Shown here one piece after another: positions 1 to 7,683 of a stretch of DNA of 64,000 nucleotides. A program made the position numbers and the translations under genes. The stretch covers positions 4,836,001-4,900,000 of the forward strand of contig NZ_CP101137.1 in NCBI RefSeq assembly GCF_028473745.1, read 5' to 3'. Under the pieces are notes generated by a model, which saw only the letters and a list, made by a program, of their open reading frames with translations, made no database searches and was not told the origin of the DNA. Numbering within the stretch: position 1 is the stretch's first letter; each line of letters begins with the position of its first letter. Source of the DNA: Streptomyces sp. M92. GTDB taxonomy: Bacteria; Actinomycetota; Actinomycetes; Streptomycetales; Streptomycetaceae.

Positions 1-794
1 GCCTGGCGGACCACATGGCCGGATACGTCATGCCCGACGACAAGGGCGACCTCACGGCCGTGCCGTGGAAGGACGGGTACCGGAAGACCAAGTGGCTGTC
101 GAAGGAACGGATCAACAAGGAACTGGTCCTCGACGCCCGCGCCGACCTGGTCTTCGCCGGCTGGAACTACGGTTTCAGCGAGGGCGAGGGATTCACGCCC
201 GACGCACTGCGCAAGGTGGGCATCGACTCCTACCTGCTCAGCGAGTCGTGCCGCAACGGACAGGGCAAGGCGCGCGGCGTGATGGCGCCGCTCGACGCGC
301 TCTACACGGACCTGCGGAACCTGGGGAAGGTGTTCGACGTCGAGGACCGGGCCGAAAAGCTCATCACCTCCTTCCGCGAGCAGGTGGCCGAAGCACAGGC
401 GAAGGCCCCCAAGGGCGCCGACCGGCCGCGGGTGTTCCTCTACGACAGCGGCGAGGACAAGCCGTTCACATCGGGTGCCTTCGCCGGGCCCCACGACATC
501 ATCACCAAGGCCGGCGGCGACCACGTCATGAAGGACCTGAAGGACAGCTGGACCGCCGTGGGCTGGGAGACCGTCGTCGCCCGCGACCCCGAGGTCATCG
601 TGATCAACGACTACGGGGACACCACCGCCGAACAGAAGCGGAGGTTCCTCAAGTCCTACCCGCCCCTCGCGAACGTCTCCGCCGTCAAGAACGACCGGAT
701 CGTCGTCCTCGACTACGTCGACCTCGTCGAGAGCCCGCGCAACCCCGCGGCCATCGCCACACTCGCGGCGGCCTTGAGGAGCCTCGCCCCCTGA
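1..794 (+). CDS. ABC transporter substrate-binding protein (iron-siderophore/B12 type), 5'-truncated
   Basis: This is the C-terminal part of a periplasmic-binding-protein-like lipoprotein of the Peripla_BP_2 family (FecB/FhuD/BtuF type), which captures ferric siderophores or cobalamin outside the cell for an ABC importer. The reading frame is open from base 3, so the true start lies upstream; the ATG at 15 is internal. Visible family features are the DLVFAGWNYGF segment, a central long helix rich in Lys/Glu, and the second-lobe strand EVIVINDYGD followed by a helix and the segment NDRIVVLDY. No permease or ATPase gene follows, so its partners must lie to the left or elsewhere. The substrate cannot be told from the sequence. 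The next gene starts 29 bases downstream and looks unrelated. Confidence 0.85.
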   Translation, partial: LADHMAGYVMPDDKGDLTAVPWKDGYRKTKWLSKERINKELVLDARADLVFAGWNYGFSEGEGFTPDALRKVGIDSYLLSESCRNGQGKARGVMAPLDALYTDLRNLGKVFDVEDRAEKLITSFREQVAEAQAKAPKGADRPRVFLYDSGEDKPFTSGAFAGPHDIITKAGGDHVMKDLKDSWTAVGWETVVARDPEVIVINDYGDTTAEQKRRFLKSYPPLANVSAVKNDRIVVLDYVDLVESPRNPAAIATLAAALRSLAP

Positions 795-823
795 ACCGCA
801 AAGCCCCCTGCTAAGGTGCGCCG

Positions 824-1258
824 ATGTCAACGATCAGGCAGATCCAGGTCACCTTCGACTGCGCGGAACCCGTACGACTCGCCGGTTTCTGGTGCGAGGT
901 GCTGGGCTACGTCGTGCCGCCGCCCCCGGAGGGGTTCGCCACCTGGGAGGGCTACCACGACTCGCTGCCGCCCGAGGACCAGGACCCCTACTTCGCGTGC
1001 AGTGACCCCTCCGGGGCGGGCCCGCGCCTGCTCTTCCAGCGTGTCCCCGAAGGCAAGGTCGTCAAGAACCGGGTGCATCTCGACGTGCGGGCCGGCATCG
1101 GACTCGTCGGGGAGGAGCGCCTCGCCACCCTGGAGGCCGAATGCGCACGACTGGTCGCGCTCGGCGCGGTGCACGTGCGAACGATGGTCGCCGATGAGGA
1201 AAACGAGTCGTGCGTCGTGATGCAGGACATCGAGGGCAACGAGTTCTGTCTCGACTGA
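824..1258 (+). CDS. VOC (glyoxalase-fold) family protein
   Basis: A 144-residue single-domain protein of the glyoxalase/bleomycin-resistance (vicinal oxygen chelate) superfamily, closest in pattern to the Glyoxalase_6 group common in actinobacteria. The N-terminal strand IRQIQVTFDCAEP followed by an RLAGFWCEVLGY helix is typical, and the C-terminal strand ends in DIEGNEFCLD, where the conserved Glu of the metal-binding set normally sits. Members bind a divalent metal and act on small molecules or confer resistance by sequestration; the substrate here is unknown. The ATG at 824 is preceded by AAGGTG at 813-818, a reasonable ribosome site. The gene sits alone, 29 bases after the binding-protein gene. 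Confidence 0.85.
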   Translation: MSTIRQIQVTFDCAEPVRLAGFWCEVLGYVVPPPPEGFATWEGYHDSLPPEDQDPYFACSDPSGAGPRLLFQRVPEGKVVKNRVHLDVRAGIGLVGEERLATLEAECARLVALGAVHVRTMVADEENESCVVMQDIEGNEFCLD

Positions 1259-1316
1259 GACCGCCGGGGCTTCGGCACGCAGGACGACGTCACGCCGGGA
1301 GGCCGGGCACCGGAAG

Positions 1317-1526
1317 GTGCGCCGTTCCCGTCGAGTGACTCAGGCGAAGCCCCTGATCGCGAACATCCTCGGCGGAAAGGGCCGGACCCTGGACGGAGGC
1401 CAGAACAACGTCGTGCCCTGCTGGCAGGTGGGCATGAAGACCGGCACGCCGAGCATGAGGAGCTTCGAGTCCGAGGCGCAGGACCTGACCAAGGATGACA
1501 CTTTGCTGTTCAACCTCGGTAACTGA
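1317..1526 (+). CDS. Short unrecognised ORF, possibly a gene remnant
   Basis: A frame of about 69 codons with strongly G/C-biased third positions, which argues that it is or was coding. The best internal start is GTG at 1335, but no convincing ribosome site precedes either GTG. The product contains GGQNNVVPCWQVGM and ends in LLFNLGN; I do not recognise a family. It sits 36 bases upstream of the DUF1963 gene in a stretch that also holds a decayed gene copy. It could be the tail of a larger gene that has lost its front, or a real small protein; the sequence does not decide between them. Confidence 0.35.
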   Translation: MRRSRRVTQAKPLIANILGGKGRTLDGGQNNVVPCWQVGMKTGTPSMRSFESEAQDLTKDDTLLFNLGN

Positions 1527-1562
1527 TCGACTGATCCCCCCATTGCGCCATCGGGAGCCGAC

Positions 1563-2582
1563 ATGAGTTTCACCACCCCACCGCGGCCACTCGACGTGAC
1601 CGCGCTCTTCCCTCAAGTCGCCCCGCTGGCGCGCACGGCGACCCGGCTGCACCCGCGGCCGGGGTCGCCTACCGTGCACGACAGCTCCGTCGGCGGGCCG
1701 CTGCTGTGGCCCGCCGACGAGCCTTGGCCGTACTGCGGAGGACCGCACGAGAGGGGTGCGACGCGCAGGGCTCTGTCCCCCGACGACATCCGGCTCCTCC
1801 GTCACAACCAAGCGGCGGTGGCAAGCCGGTGGCACCTCGGTCCCCCGGCCTCCCGGCCCACGCCCGAGGAACTGGCCACCGAGAAGCGGATCCTCCAGGG
1901 CCGCCCCTGGCCCGAGGGCCCGGTCCCCCTGCTCCCCGTCGCCCAGCTGTACGCCCGCGACGTCCCCCTTCCCTTCAGCCCGCCCGGGGCCGACCTCCTC
2001 CAGATCCTGTGGTGCCCCTTCGACCACCCGGCCCACCCCCGTACCGCGGTCTTCTGGCGCTCCGCGGGCACCGTCCCCGACATCCTCGGCGCCCCGCCCG
2101 AACCGCCCGCGATCAAGTCTCAGGGTTACCTCCCGGAGCCGTCCGTGCTGGCACCGGAGCGGGTCACGGAGTACCCCGCCTTCAGGGAGCTGGACCAGAA
2201 GCTGCGGCAGGAGCTGGGCGACCCGATCCGTTGGGGCCGTTCCTGCCCCGTGGCCCCGCAGGAGTTCTACGACAACGACCTGTCCACTTCGCCCGGCTGG
2301 AAGACCGGTGGCTGGTCGCGCTGGGGAATGGCCGACCCCGCGCCCCGCTGCTGCCCGGAATGCGGCACCGAGGCGCTCCCGCTCCTCACCATCGCCACCC
2401 TCGAATGGGACGCCGGCAGCGACAGCTGGGCGCCCGAGGAGGAGAGGACGCTCCCGACCCCGCTCCTCCCCGGCACCCCGCCGGCGAACTTCACCCTGAT
2501 CGGGATCGCCCGCGGTTCCACCCTCCAGCTCCACGCCTGCCCGGCCGACCCGTCCCACCCCCACATCGAGCTGGTCCAGTGA
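1563..2582 (+). CDS. DUF1963 (YwqG-like) family protein
   Basis: A 339-residue cytoplasmic protein whose N-terminus (LFPQVAPLARTATRLHPRPG, then GGPLLWPADEPWPYC) is the characteristic opening of actinobacterial DUF1963 proteins, relatives of Bacillus YwqG. No biochemical role is established for the family. A CCPECG cluster near residue 260 could bind metal, and the C-terminus ends in a predicted strand PHIELVQ. The ATG at 1563 gives the start used by the family, although no strong ribosome site is visible. The stop at 2580-2582 lies about 20 bases upstream of a decayed second copy of this gene's front part, so a tandem duplication has taken place here. Confidence 0.8.
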   Translation: MSFTTPPRPLDVTALFPQVAPLARTATRLHPRPGSPTVHDSSVGGPLLWPADEPWPYCGGPHERGATRRALSPDDIRLLRHNQAAVASRWHLGPPASRPTPEELATEKRILQGRPWPEGPVPLLPVAQLYARDVPLPFSPPGADLLQILWCPFDHPAHPRTAVFWRSAGTVPDILGAPPEPPAIKSQGYLPEPSVLAPERVTEYPAFRELDQKLRQELGDPIRWGRSCPVAPQEFYDNDLSTSPGWKTGGWSRWGMADPAPRCCPECGTEALPLLTIATLEWDAGSDSWAPEEERTLPTPLLPGTPPANFTLIGIARGSTLQLHACPADPSHPHIELVQ

Positions 2583-2602
2583 CCGGCACGCCCGGGGACG
2601 AC

Positions 2603-2870
2603 AGGAGTCTCACCACTCCACCGCGGCCGGTCGATGCGACCGCGCTCTTCCCCCAACTGGCCCCGCTGGCGCGCACGGCGACCCGGCTGCACCCGCGGCC
2701 GGGGTCGGCGACCGTGCACGACAGCTTCGCCGGCGGGCCGTTGCTTCTCCGCCGCAACCAAGCGCCGGTGGCAAGCCGGTGGCACCTCGGCCCCCCCCGG
2801 CCTCCCGGCCCACGCCCGAGGAACTGGCCACCGAGAAGCGGATCCTCCAGGGCCGCCCCCCGGCCCGGCT
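2603..2870 (+). pseudogene. Decayed tandem copy of the DUF1963 gene 5' part
   Basis: Bases 2603-2870 repeat the first ~310 bases of the preceding DUF1963 gene (1563 onward) with scattered substitutions. The copy is dead for three visible reasons. The initiator is AGG (2603-2605) where the intact gene has ATG. A 90-bp stretch corresponding to 1705-1794 is deleted between 2744 and 2745. A C-run at 2801-2808 has two more Cs than the parent, shifting the frame. Homology fades after the segment matching CTCCAGGGCCGCCCC. The substitutions show that the duplication is not recent, yet the copy is still easily recognised. Confidence 0.85.
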
Positions 2871-3201
2871 GCCCCGCTACCACCCCAACCTCTGCCCGAG
2901 TTGGCGGCACGCGCCACTCACACACGGCGCCTATGCCGTGATTCAGAGAACACGCCCAAGACTGAAGACCGGTTCCCAACTCGACGGCGGAACGGCCGGA
3001 CAGCTGAACATGTCGGCGAAGGCGCCCGGACCGAGTAGGGCGGCCAGGTCGGCCCAGTCCTCGGCGTCCGGGTCGGCGGACACGGAGGAGAAGGTCGCCA
3101 CTTCGGTTTGACAGGTGGCGGCCCGGCCGAGCCTTCGGGCGAGATGCGCGTGCCGACCGCCGAGCGACTGACCTACCGGGTCGTCGAGAACCGAGTCGTC
3201 G
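2871..3201. other. Intergenic stretch, possible gene debris
   Basis: No convincing intact gene. On the minus strand a 52-codon frame (3101 down to 2943, GTG start) has GC-rich third positions and includes the helix-like segment DWADLAALLGPGAFADMF; it reads like a piece of a real protein but ends early and has no clear ribosome site. I do not recognise its family. The stretch lies between the decayed DUF1963 copy and the broken LysE gene, so it belongs to a generally eroding segment from about 2.6 to 3.8 kb. Confidence 0.4.
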
Positions 3202-3816
3202 TCATCGCGTCGTGGCGACTTCCAGTCCGAATCCGATCAGTACGGCCCCAGTGGCACGCTCCATGCCCCGGCGTACGGTCGGCTTCTCGAAGAAGGAGCG
3301 AGCTTCGGAGAGCAGCAGGACGTATGTGCCGAGCCAGACCGCGGTGAGCACCGCGTGTACGACGACCAGCAGGGCCATGCCGCTGTGCAGAGACAGCCCG
3401 GCCGGGGCCGGCGTGGGCAGTAGACCCGTGTAGAACACCGCGATCTTGGGATTGAAGACGTTGCCCACCAGACCGGTCCGTCAGGGGTTGCCGCGAGGCA
3501 GGGCGAGGGCCGTTGCCGGCACCTGCGACCGGTCGCGACGGCTCTGGCGCAGCGCCTGGACACCGAGGAAGACGAGGTAGGCGGCGCCGACCAGTTTGAC
3601 CACCGTGTACGCGGTGGTGGACGCGGCCAGGACAGCGGCGAGGCCGGCCACCGCGAGCACGCCCCAGACCAGCAGACCCGCGGCGATCCCGCCCACTGCC
3701 CATAGCCCGTCCTGCCAGCCGGAACCGACGGCCCGCTTGGTCACGACGGCCATGTCCGCTGAGGCCCGGTCGACAGCTCTCTCTGAACTGGCCTTTCTCG
3801 TGGCAGGCAGGCCCAC
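3202..3816 (-). pseudogene. LysE/RhtB-family exporter, broken by in-frame stop and damaged N-terminus
   Basis: On the minus strand the two parts of a LysE-type amino-acid exporter lie in the same frame: DMAVVTKRAVGSGWQDGLW through YLVFLGVQALRQSRRD (to residue 111), then RTGLVGNVFNPKIAVFYTG to the C-terminal membrane helices. A TGA at 3483-3481 separates them. It sits where the family normally reads straight through, and a single base change from TGG would produce it. The N-terminal LTPGP motif that should precede DMAVV is present only in another frame (LSTGP), so a small insertion has also shifted the front. LysE proteins export basic amino acids or homoserine-type compounds across the membrane; this copy cannot make a full-length protein without readthrough. 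Confidence 0.8.
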
Positions 3817-4005
3817 AGACCGCCAGAGTGACCGTGGTCACGGACACTCTTCGGAGGCTGCTGCGTAGGCTTGTGCAGTCGTCGCGGTGAGGGCCAGGAG
3901 GGCCGGCGAAGCCGGCTGGCCGGACATGCGACTCGTTGTATGGTAGGGAAACCGCCCTTGACCTGCAAAAACGCAGGCAGGGAGCCTAGGTCCAGGAGTA
4001 CCTCG

Positions 4006-4425
4006 ATGATGCGTACAATGTTCAAGTCCAAGATCCACCGCGCCACCGTCACCCAGGCCGACCTGCACTACGTCGGCTCGGTGACCATCGACGCCGACCT
4101 GCTGGACGCCGCCGACCTGCTGCCCGGCGAGCTCGTGCACATCGTGGACATCACCAACGGGGCCCGGCTGGAGACCTACGTCATCGAGGGCGAGCGGGGG
4201 TCCGGGGTGATCGGGATCAACGGGGCCGCGGCTCACCTCGTGCACCCCGGCGACCTGGTGATCCTCATCAGCTACGCCCAGGTCACCGACGCCGAGGCGC
4301 GGTCCCTGCGGCCGCGGGTGGTGCACGTGGACGCGGACAACCGTATCGTCGCCCTGGGCACCGACGCGTCCGAGCCGGTGCCGGGGTCGGACCAGGAGCG
4401 CAGCCCCCAGGCCGTGTCGGCCTGA
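4006..4425 (+). CDS. panD: Aspartate 1-decarboxylase proenzyme
   Basis: PanD decarboxylates L-aspartate to beta-alanine for pantothenate and coenzyme A synthesis. The 139-residue product opens MMRTMFKSKIHRATVTQADL, and the self-cleavage site G24-S25 (HYVGSVTID) is intact; cleavage there creates the pyruvoyl cofactor on the new N-terminal Ser. The catalytic-site segment VIGINGAAAHLV is also present. The start at 4006 is fixed by AGGAG at 3994-3998, seven bases upstream, and matches the E. coli N-terminus; longer upstream frames are spurious. The C-terminal tail after residue 115 is a little longer than in E. coli (126 aa) and looks disordered. The following GNAT gene is on the same strand 33 bases on. 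Confidence 0.97.
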   Translation: MMRTMFKSKIHRATVTQADLHYVGSVTIDADLLDAADLLPGELVHIVDITNGARLETYVIEGERGSGVIGINGAAAHLVHPGDLVILISYAQVTDAEARSLRPRVVHVDADNRIVALGTDASEPVPGSDQERSPQAVSA

Positions 4426-4458
4426 CGTAGCCCATCCGCACGGACGAGGAGCGTGGCC

Positions 4459-4803
4459 GTGAGCGAGATCGAGATCCGTGACGACCGGGCGGCCGGCCGC
4501 CTGGAGGCGATCGGTGGCGGCGAGGTCGTCGGCCGCGTCGAGTATTTCCTCCTGGAAGCCCCCGAGCGCGCCCTCGTCCCCGTGCACACCGTCGTCGAGC
4601 CGGCCCACGAGGGGCGGGGCATCGCGGGTTCGCTGGCGCGCGAGCTGTACGCCGTCGCCCGGCGCGAGGGCGTCGTGGTGGCCCCGCTGTGCCCCTACGT
4701 CGTGAAGTGGGCCGAGCGGCACCCGGACCAGGCTCCCGCCGCCGGCCCCGAACTGCTGCGCGCGGCGAAGGAGTGGCTCGCGGCGCATCCGGAGCGGTTC
4801 TGA
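4459..4803 (+). CDS. Small GNAT-fold N-acetyltransferase (YjdJ-like)
   Basis: A 114-residue protein of the short GNAT subfamily typified by E. coli YjdJ (Acetyltransf_CG/NAT_SF_1). The acetyl-CoA-binding motif is seen as HTVVEPAHEGRGIAGSLARE, followed by the LCPYVVKWAERHP segment typical of this group. Members probably acetylate a small amine or protein N-terminus; the substrate is unknown. I chose GTG 4459 because GAGGAG at 4446-4451 is correctly spaced for it, while the upstream GTG at 4453 would be almost on top of that site. It follows panD closely and precedes the racemase-fold gene by 33 bases, so the three may be co-transcribed. Confidence 0.85.
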   Translation: MSEIEIRDDRAAGRLEAIGGGEVVGRVEYFLLEAPERALVPVHTVVEPAHEGRGIAGSLARELYAVARREGVVVAPLCPYVVKWAERHPDQAPAAGPELLRAAKEWLAAHPERF

Positions 4804-4836
4804 CGCGGACAGAGGGTATGGAGAAGGGGAGTACGC

Positions 4837-5475
4837 GTGCTGGCGCTGCTGCACACCTCGCCCGTGCACGTCCCCGTCTTCGACTCCCTGCGGGACGAGG
4901 CGCACCCGGGTCTGGAGCTGCGGCATCACGTCGATGTCGGTTTGCTTGACCGGGCGCGCCGGGAGGGGCCGGAGGCGGTGGCCGGCGCCGTCCGGGCCGT
5001 GCTGCGGCGGGCCGTCGCGGAGGGGGCACGGGCCGTCGTGTGCACCTGCTCGACCATCGGCGGCGTCGCCGAGGCGGCCGCGGCCGAGGTCGGGGTGCGG
5101 GTGCTGCGGGTCGACCGGCCGATGGCCGCCGCCGCGGTGGCCGCCGGTCCGAGTGTCGTCGTTCTCGCCGCCCTGGAGAGCACGTTCGCGCCGACGGCCG
5201 CGTTGATCGAGGAGGAGGCCCGGTGCGCCGGACGCTCCGTCGAGGTGCGCGTACGCCTCGTCGATGGTGCGTGGCCGCGGTTCGAGGCCGGGGACACCGT
5301 GGGCTACCTGCGGCTCGTGGCCGAGGCGGCCGATGCCGTCACCGGCGCAGACGTGATCGTCCTGGCCCAGGCCTCCATGGCACCTGCGAGGGCGGCGACG
5401 CGGACCACGGTTCCGGTGCTGGCCAGTCCCGCGCCGGGACTGGCGGCCGGGGTGGCGGCAGCGGGCACCGGGTGA
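4837..5475 (+). CDS. Asp/Glu racemase-superfamily protein with a single catalytic Cys
   Basis: A 212-residue protein with the Asp/Glu/hydantoin racemase fold. The first catalytic-cysteine motif is present as VVCTCSTIGG (C71, with C69 two residues before). The second motif, where racemases have a Cys in a VLGCAG-like strand, reads VIVLAQASM, so position 178 is Gln. Two-base proton transfer as in true racemases is therefore unlikely. One-cysteine relatives such as arylmalonate decarboxylase keep the other Cys instead, so the reaction here cannot be named. Start GTG 4837 follows a GAGAAGGGGA ribosome site. It is the third gene of the panD-led row. Confidence 0.75.
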   Translation: MLALLHTSPVHVPVFDSLRDEAHPGLELRHHVDVGLLDRARREGPEAVAGAVRAVLRRAVAEGARAVVCTCSTIGGVAEAAAAEVGVRVLRVDRPMAAAAVAAGPSVVVLAALESTFAPTAALIEEEARCAGRSVEVRVRLVDGAWPRFEAGDTVGYLRLVAEAADAVTGADVIVLAQASMAPARAATRTTVPVLASPAPGLAAGVAAAGTG

Positions 5476-5595
5476 TCCCGGCCGGGCCACCTGGGCCCGT
5501 CCCGTCACGCGGGGGAGTGACTGGGGAGGCGGCCCCCGGGTAGGCGGGGGACAAGTCCAGAGCCGACGTCGACCGACTGGCCGGAGGACAGTGCC

Positions 5596-5883
5596 ATGAC
5601 GAACCCGTATCCGGATCCCGTCCCGCCCGGACCCACCCCGGGCCCCGGCCCGGAGCCCCCGCAGCCGCCCCCGGACCCGGCCCGGCCTCCGGCCCCCGGT
5701 CCGGAACCGGCCCCGCCTCCGCCGCCGGGCCCCGGCCCGGAACCCACGCCCCAGCCCCCGGGCCCCGGTCCGCAGCCGACCCCGCCGCCCCCGCACCCGG
5801 GCCCGCCCGAACCCTCCCCGTCACCGGTCCCGCCGGGGCCGGAGCCGGTGCCCAACCCGGAACCGGGACCACCGCTGACCTGA
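5596..5883 (+). CDS. Proline/glycine-rich disordered protein
   Basis: A 95-residue product made almost wholly of Pro, Gly, Glu and Ala, with repeated PGPGPEP and PPPPGPGPEP blocks, no membrane segment and no signal peptide. I know no function. The plus strand is preferred because GGAGGA at 5583-5588 precedes ATG 5596 at good spacing; the opposite strand is also open through this low-complexity sequence and could mislead automated callers. It lies between the racemase-fold gene and gnd, which converges on it with a gap of about 80 bases. Proteins like this are common orphans in Streptomyces. Confidence 0.55.
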   Translation: MTNPYPDPVPPGPTPGPGPEPPQPPPDPARPPAPGPEPAPPPPPGPGPEPTPQPPGPGPQPTPPPPHPGPPEPSPSPVPPGPEPVPNPEPGPPLT

Positions 5884-5961
5884 ACCGCGAGCGACGGCCA
5901 CCGGCGAATACCGGTGGCCGTCGTACGGGAGAGCCGCGCGGAGACCGGGGGGAGGAGGAGA

Positions 5962-7416
5962 CTAGTGGCCGTTCCCGTCGGCCTCGGTCTCGGACCGGTC
6001 GCGGGACCACAGCGTGTGGAAGACGCCGTTTCTGTCGGTGCGCCGGTAGGTGTGCGCGCCGAAGAAGTCCCGCTGCCCCTGGACGAGCGCGGCGGGCAGG
6101 CGTTCGGCGGCGAGCGAGTCGTAGTAGCTGAGCGCGGAACTGAAGCCCGGTACGGGTACGCCGGACAGGGCGGCGGTGGAGACCACCCGCCGCCAGGCGG
6201 CCTCGCCGTCGGCGACGGCCCGCGCGAAGTACGGGGCTTCGAGCAGCGTGGTGATGTCCGGGTGCTCGGTGTACGCCTGGGCGATGCGGTCGAGGAACCG
6301 CGCCCGGATGATGCACCCGCCGCGCCAGATCTTGGCGATCCGGTCCTTGTGGATGTCCCAGCCGTACTTGTCCGCGCCCGCGGTGATGGCGTCGAAGCCC
6401 TGCGCGTACGCGACGATCTTCGAGGCGTAGAGAGCCGCGGCCACGTCCTCGGCGAACGAGGGCGAGGCCTGCTGGACCCGCGGCCGGGAGCCGGCGGTCA
6501 GCCGGCGCACCGCGGCACGCTGCTCGGCCTTCCCGGATACCGCCCGCGCGAAGACGGCCTCCGCGATCCCGCCCACCGGCACACCCAGGTCGAGGGCGTT
6601 CTGCACGGTCCACACGCCGGTGCCCTTGGAGCCGGCCTGGTCCAGCACGACGTCCACGAACGGCTGACCCGTGGCCCCGTCGACATGGCGCAGGATCTCG
6701 GCGGTGATCTCGACGAGGTACGACTCGAGCGGGCCCCGGTTCCACTCGGCGAAGACGTCGGCGATGGCGTCCGGCCGCAGCCCGCCCACCGTGCGCAGCA
6801 GATCGTAGGCCTCGCCGATCAGCTGCATGTCGGCGTACTCGATGCCGTTGTGGATCATCTTGACGAAGTGACCGGCGCCGTCGGCGCCCACGTGCGTGAC
6901 GCAGGGCTCGCCCGAGACGACCGCGGCGATCGAGGCGAGGACGGGCCCGAGGGTCCGGTAGGCCTCCTCGGAGCCGCCCGGCATGATCGACGGGCCCTTG
7001 AGCGCGCCCTCCTCGCCGCCGGAGATCCCGACACCGACGAAGTGGATGCCGGTGGGGGCGATCCGCTTCTCCCGGGCGATGGTGTCCTGGAAGTTGGCGT
7101 TGCCGCCGTCGACGATGATGTCGCCCGGCTCGAACCGCTCGGCGAGCTGGTCGATGACGGCGTCCGTGCCCGCGCCCGCCTGCACCATGATGACGGCGGT
7201 GCGGGGCTTGGCCAGCGAGGCGACGAAGTCGTCGATCGACTTGCCGGCGATGAAGCCCGCCTCCGGGTGCTCGGCGAGGAGGCTCTCGGTGCGGGCGTAG
7301 GTGCGGTTGTGGACGGCGACCACGTTGCCCTCGCGGGAGGCGAGGTTGCGAGCCAGGTTCGAGCCCATCACCGCCAGCCCCACGACACCGATGTTGGCGG
7401 CTTGGCTGGTCTTCAT
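5962..7416 (-). CDS. gnd: 6-phosphogluconate dehydrogenase (decarboxylating)
   Basis: Gnd oxidises and decarboxylates 6-phosphogluconate to ribulose 5-phosphate in the pentose phosphate pathway, usually with NADP. The 484-residue product has the N-terminal Rossmann motif GVVGLAVMGSNLARN, VDGGNANF, the catalytic segment GISGGEEGALKGPSIMPGG, the helix HFVKMIHNGIEYADMQLI, and the late motif QRDFFGAHTYRRTD. Its length is close to that of E. coli Gnd (468). ATG 7416 is preceded on the minus strand by GAAAGAGG. It stands alone, between the Pro-rich gene and a repeat-rich intergenic region. Confidence 0.97.
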   Translation of the reverse strand: MKTSQAANIGVVGLAVMGSNLARNLASREGNVVAVHNRTYARTESLLAEHPEAGFIAGKSIDDFVASLAKPRTAVIMVQAGAGTDAVIDQLAERFEPGDIIVDGGNANFQDTIAREKRIAPTGIHFVGVGISGGEEGALKGPSIMPGGSEEAYRTLGPVLASIAAVVSGEPCVTHVGADGAGHFVKMIHNGIEYADMQLIGEAYDLLRTVGGLRPDAIADVFAEWNRGPLESYLVEITAEILRHVDGATGQPFVDVVLDQAGSKGTGVWTVQNALDLGVPVGGIAEAVFARAVSGKAEQRAAVRRLTAGSRPRVQQASPSFAEDVAAALYASKIVAYAQGFDAITAGADKYGWDIHKDRIAKIWRGGCIIRARFLDRIAQAYTEHPDITTLLEAPYFARAVADGEAAWRRVVSTAALSGVPVPGFSSALSYYDSLAAERLPAALVQGQRDFFGAHTYRRTDRNGVFHTLWSRDRSETEADGNGH

Positions 7417-7509
7417 CCGGACCTCTTTCGATCGGTTGTCGGGCACCGTGGCTTTTGAGACTAGTCGGCGGACGGGGGACAGGACGGGGAATGGCGGGGT
7501 GTCGTGATT

Positions 7510-7575
7510 CGTCCCCCGCCCAGTTCCCGTCCCCCGCCCAGTCCCCGTCCAGTCCCCGTCCCCCGCCCAGTCCGC
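7510..7575. repeat. Short C-rich tandem repeat
   Basis: Three near-copies of the 18-base unit GTCCCCCGCCCAGTCCCC, with a partial copy between the second and third. The preceding bases (about 7472-7500) carry G-rich sequence (GACGGGGGACAGGACGGGG) able to pair with the repeat on the same strand. It lies in the intergenic region upstream of gnd, so it might affect gnd expression, but nothing shows this directly. Confidence 0.6.
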
Positions 7576-7601
7576 GCCCCCCCGTCTCCGTCCCCGGAAA
7601 G

Positions 7602-7641
7602 GCGACGGGGGCGCCACCTCCGTGGGTGGCGCCCCCGTCGC
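7602..7641 (-). terminator. Strong intrinsic hairpin after the sugar dehydrogenase gene
   Basis: A perfect 17-bp stem (7602-7618 with 7625-7641) and a six-base loop lie 43 bases beyond the stop of the minus-strand PQQ-type dehydrogenase gene. There is no U-run, as is usual for Streptomyces terminators. The symmetry would let it work in both directions. Confidence 0.8.
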
Positions 7642-7683
7642 AGTGCGTGCCGCGCCGGTCGGCGGGCTGTGTGTCCAGCCGGG

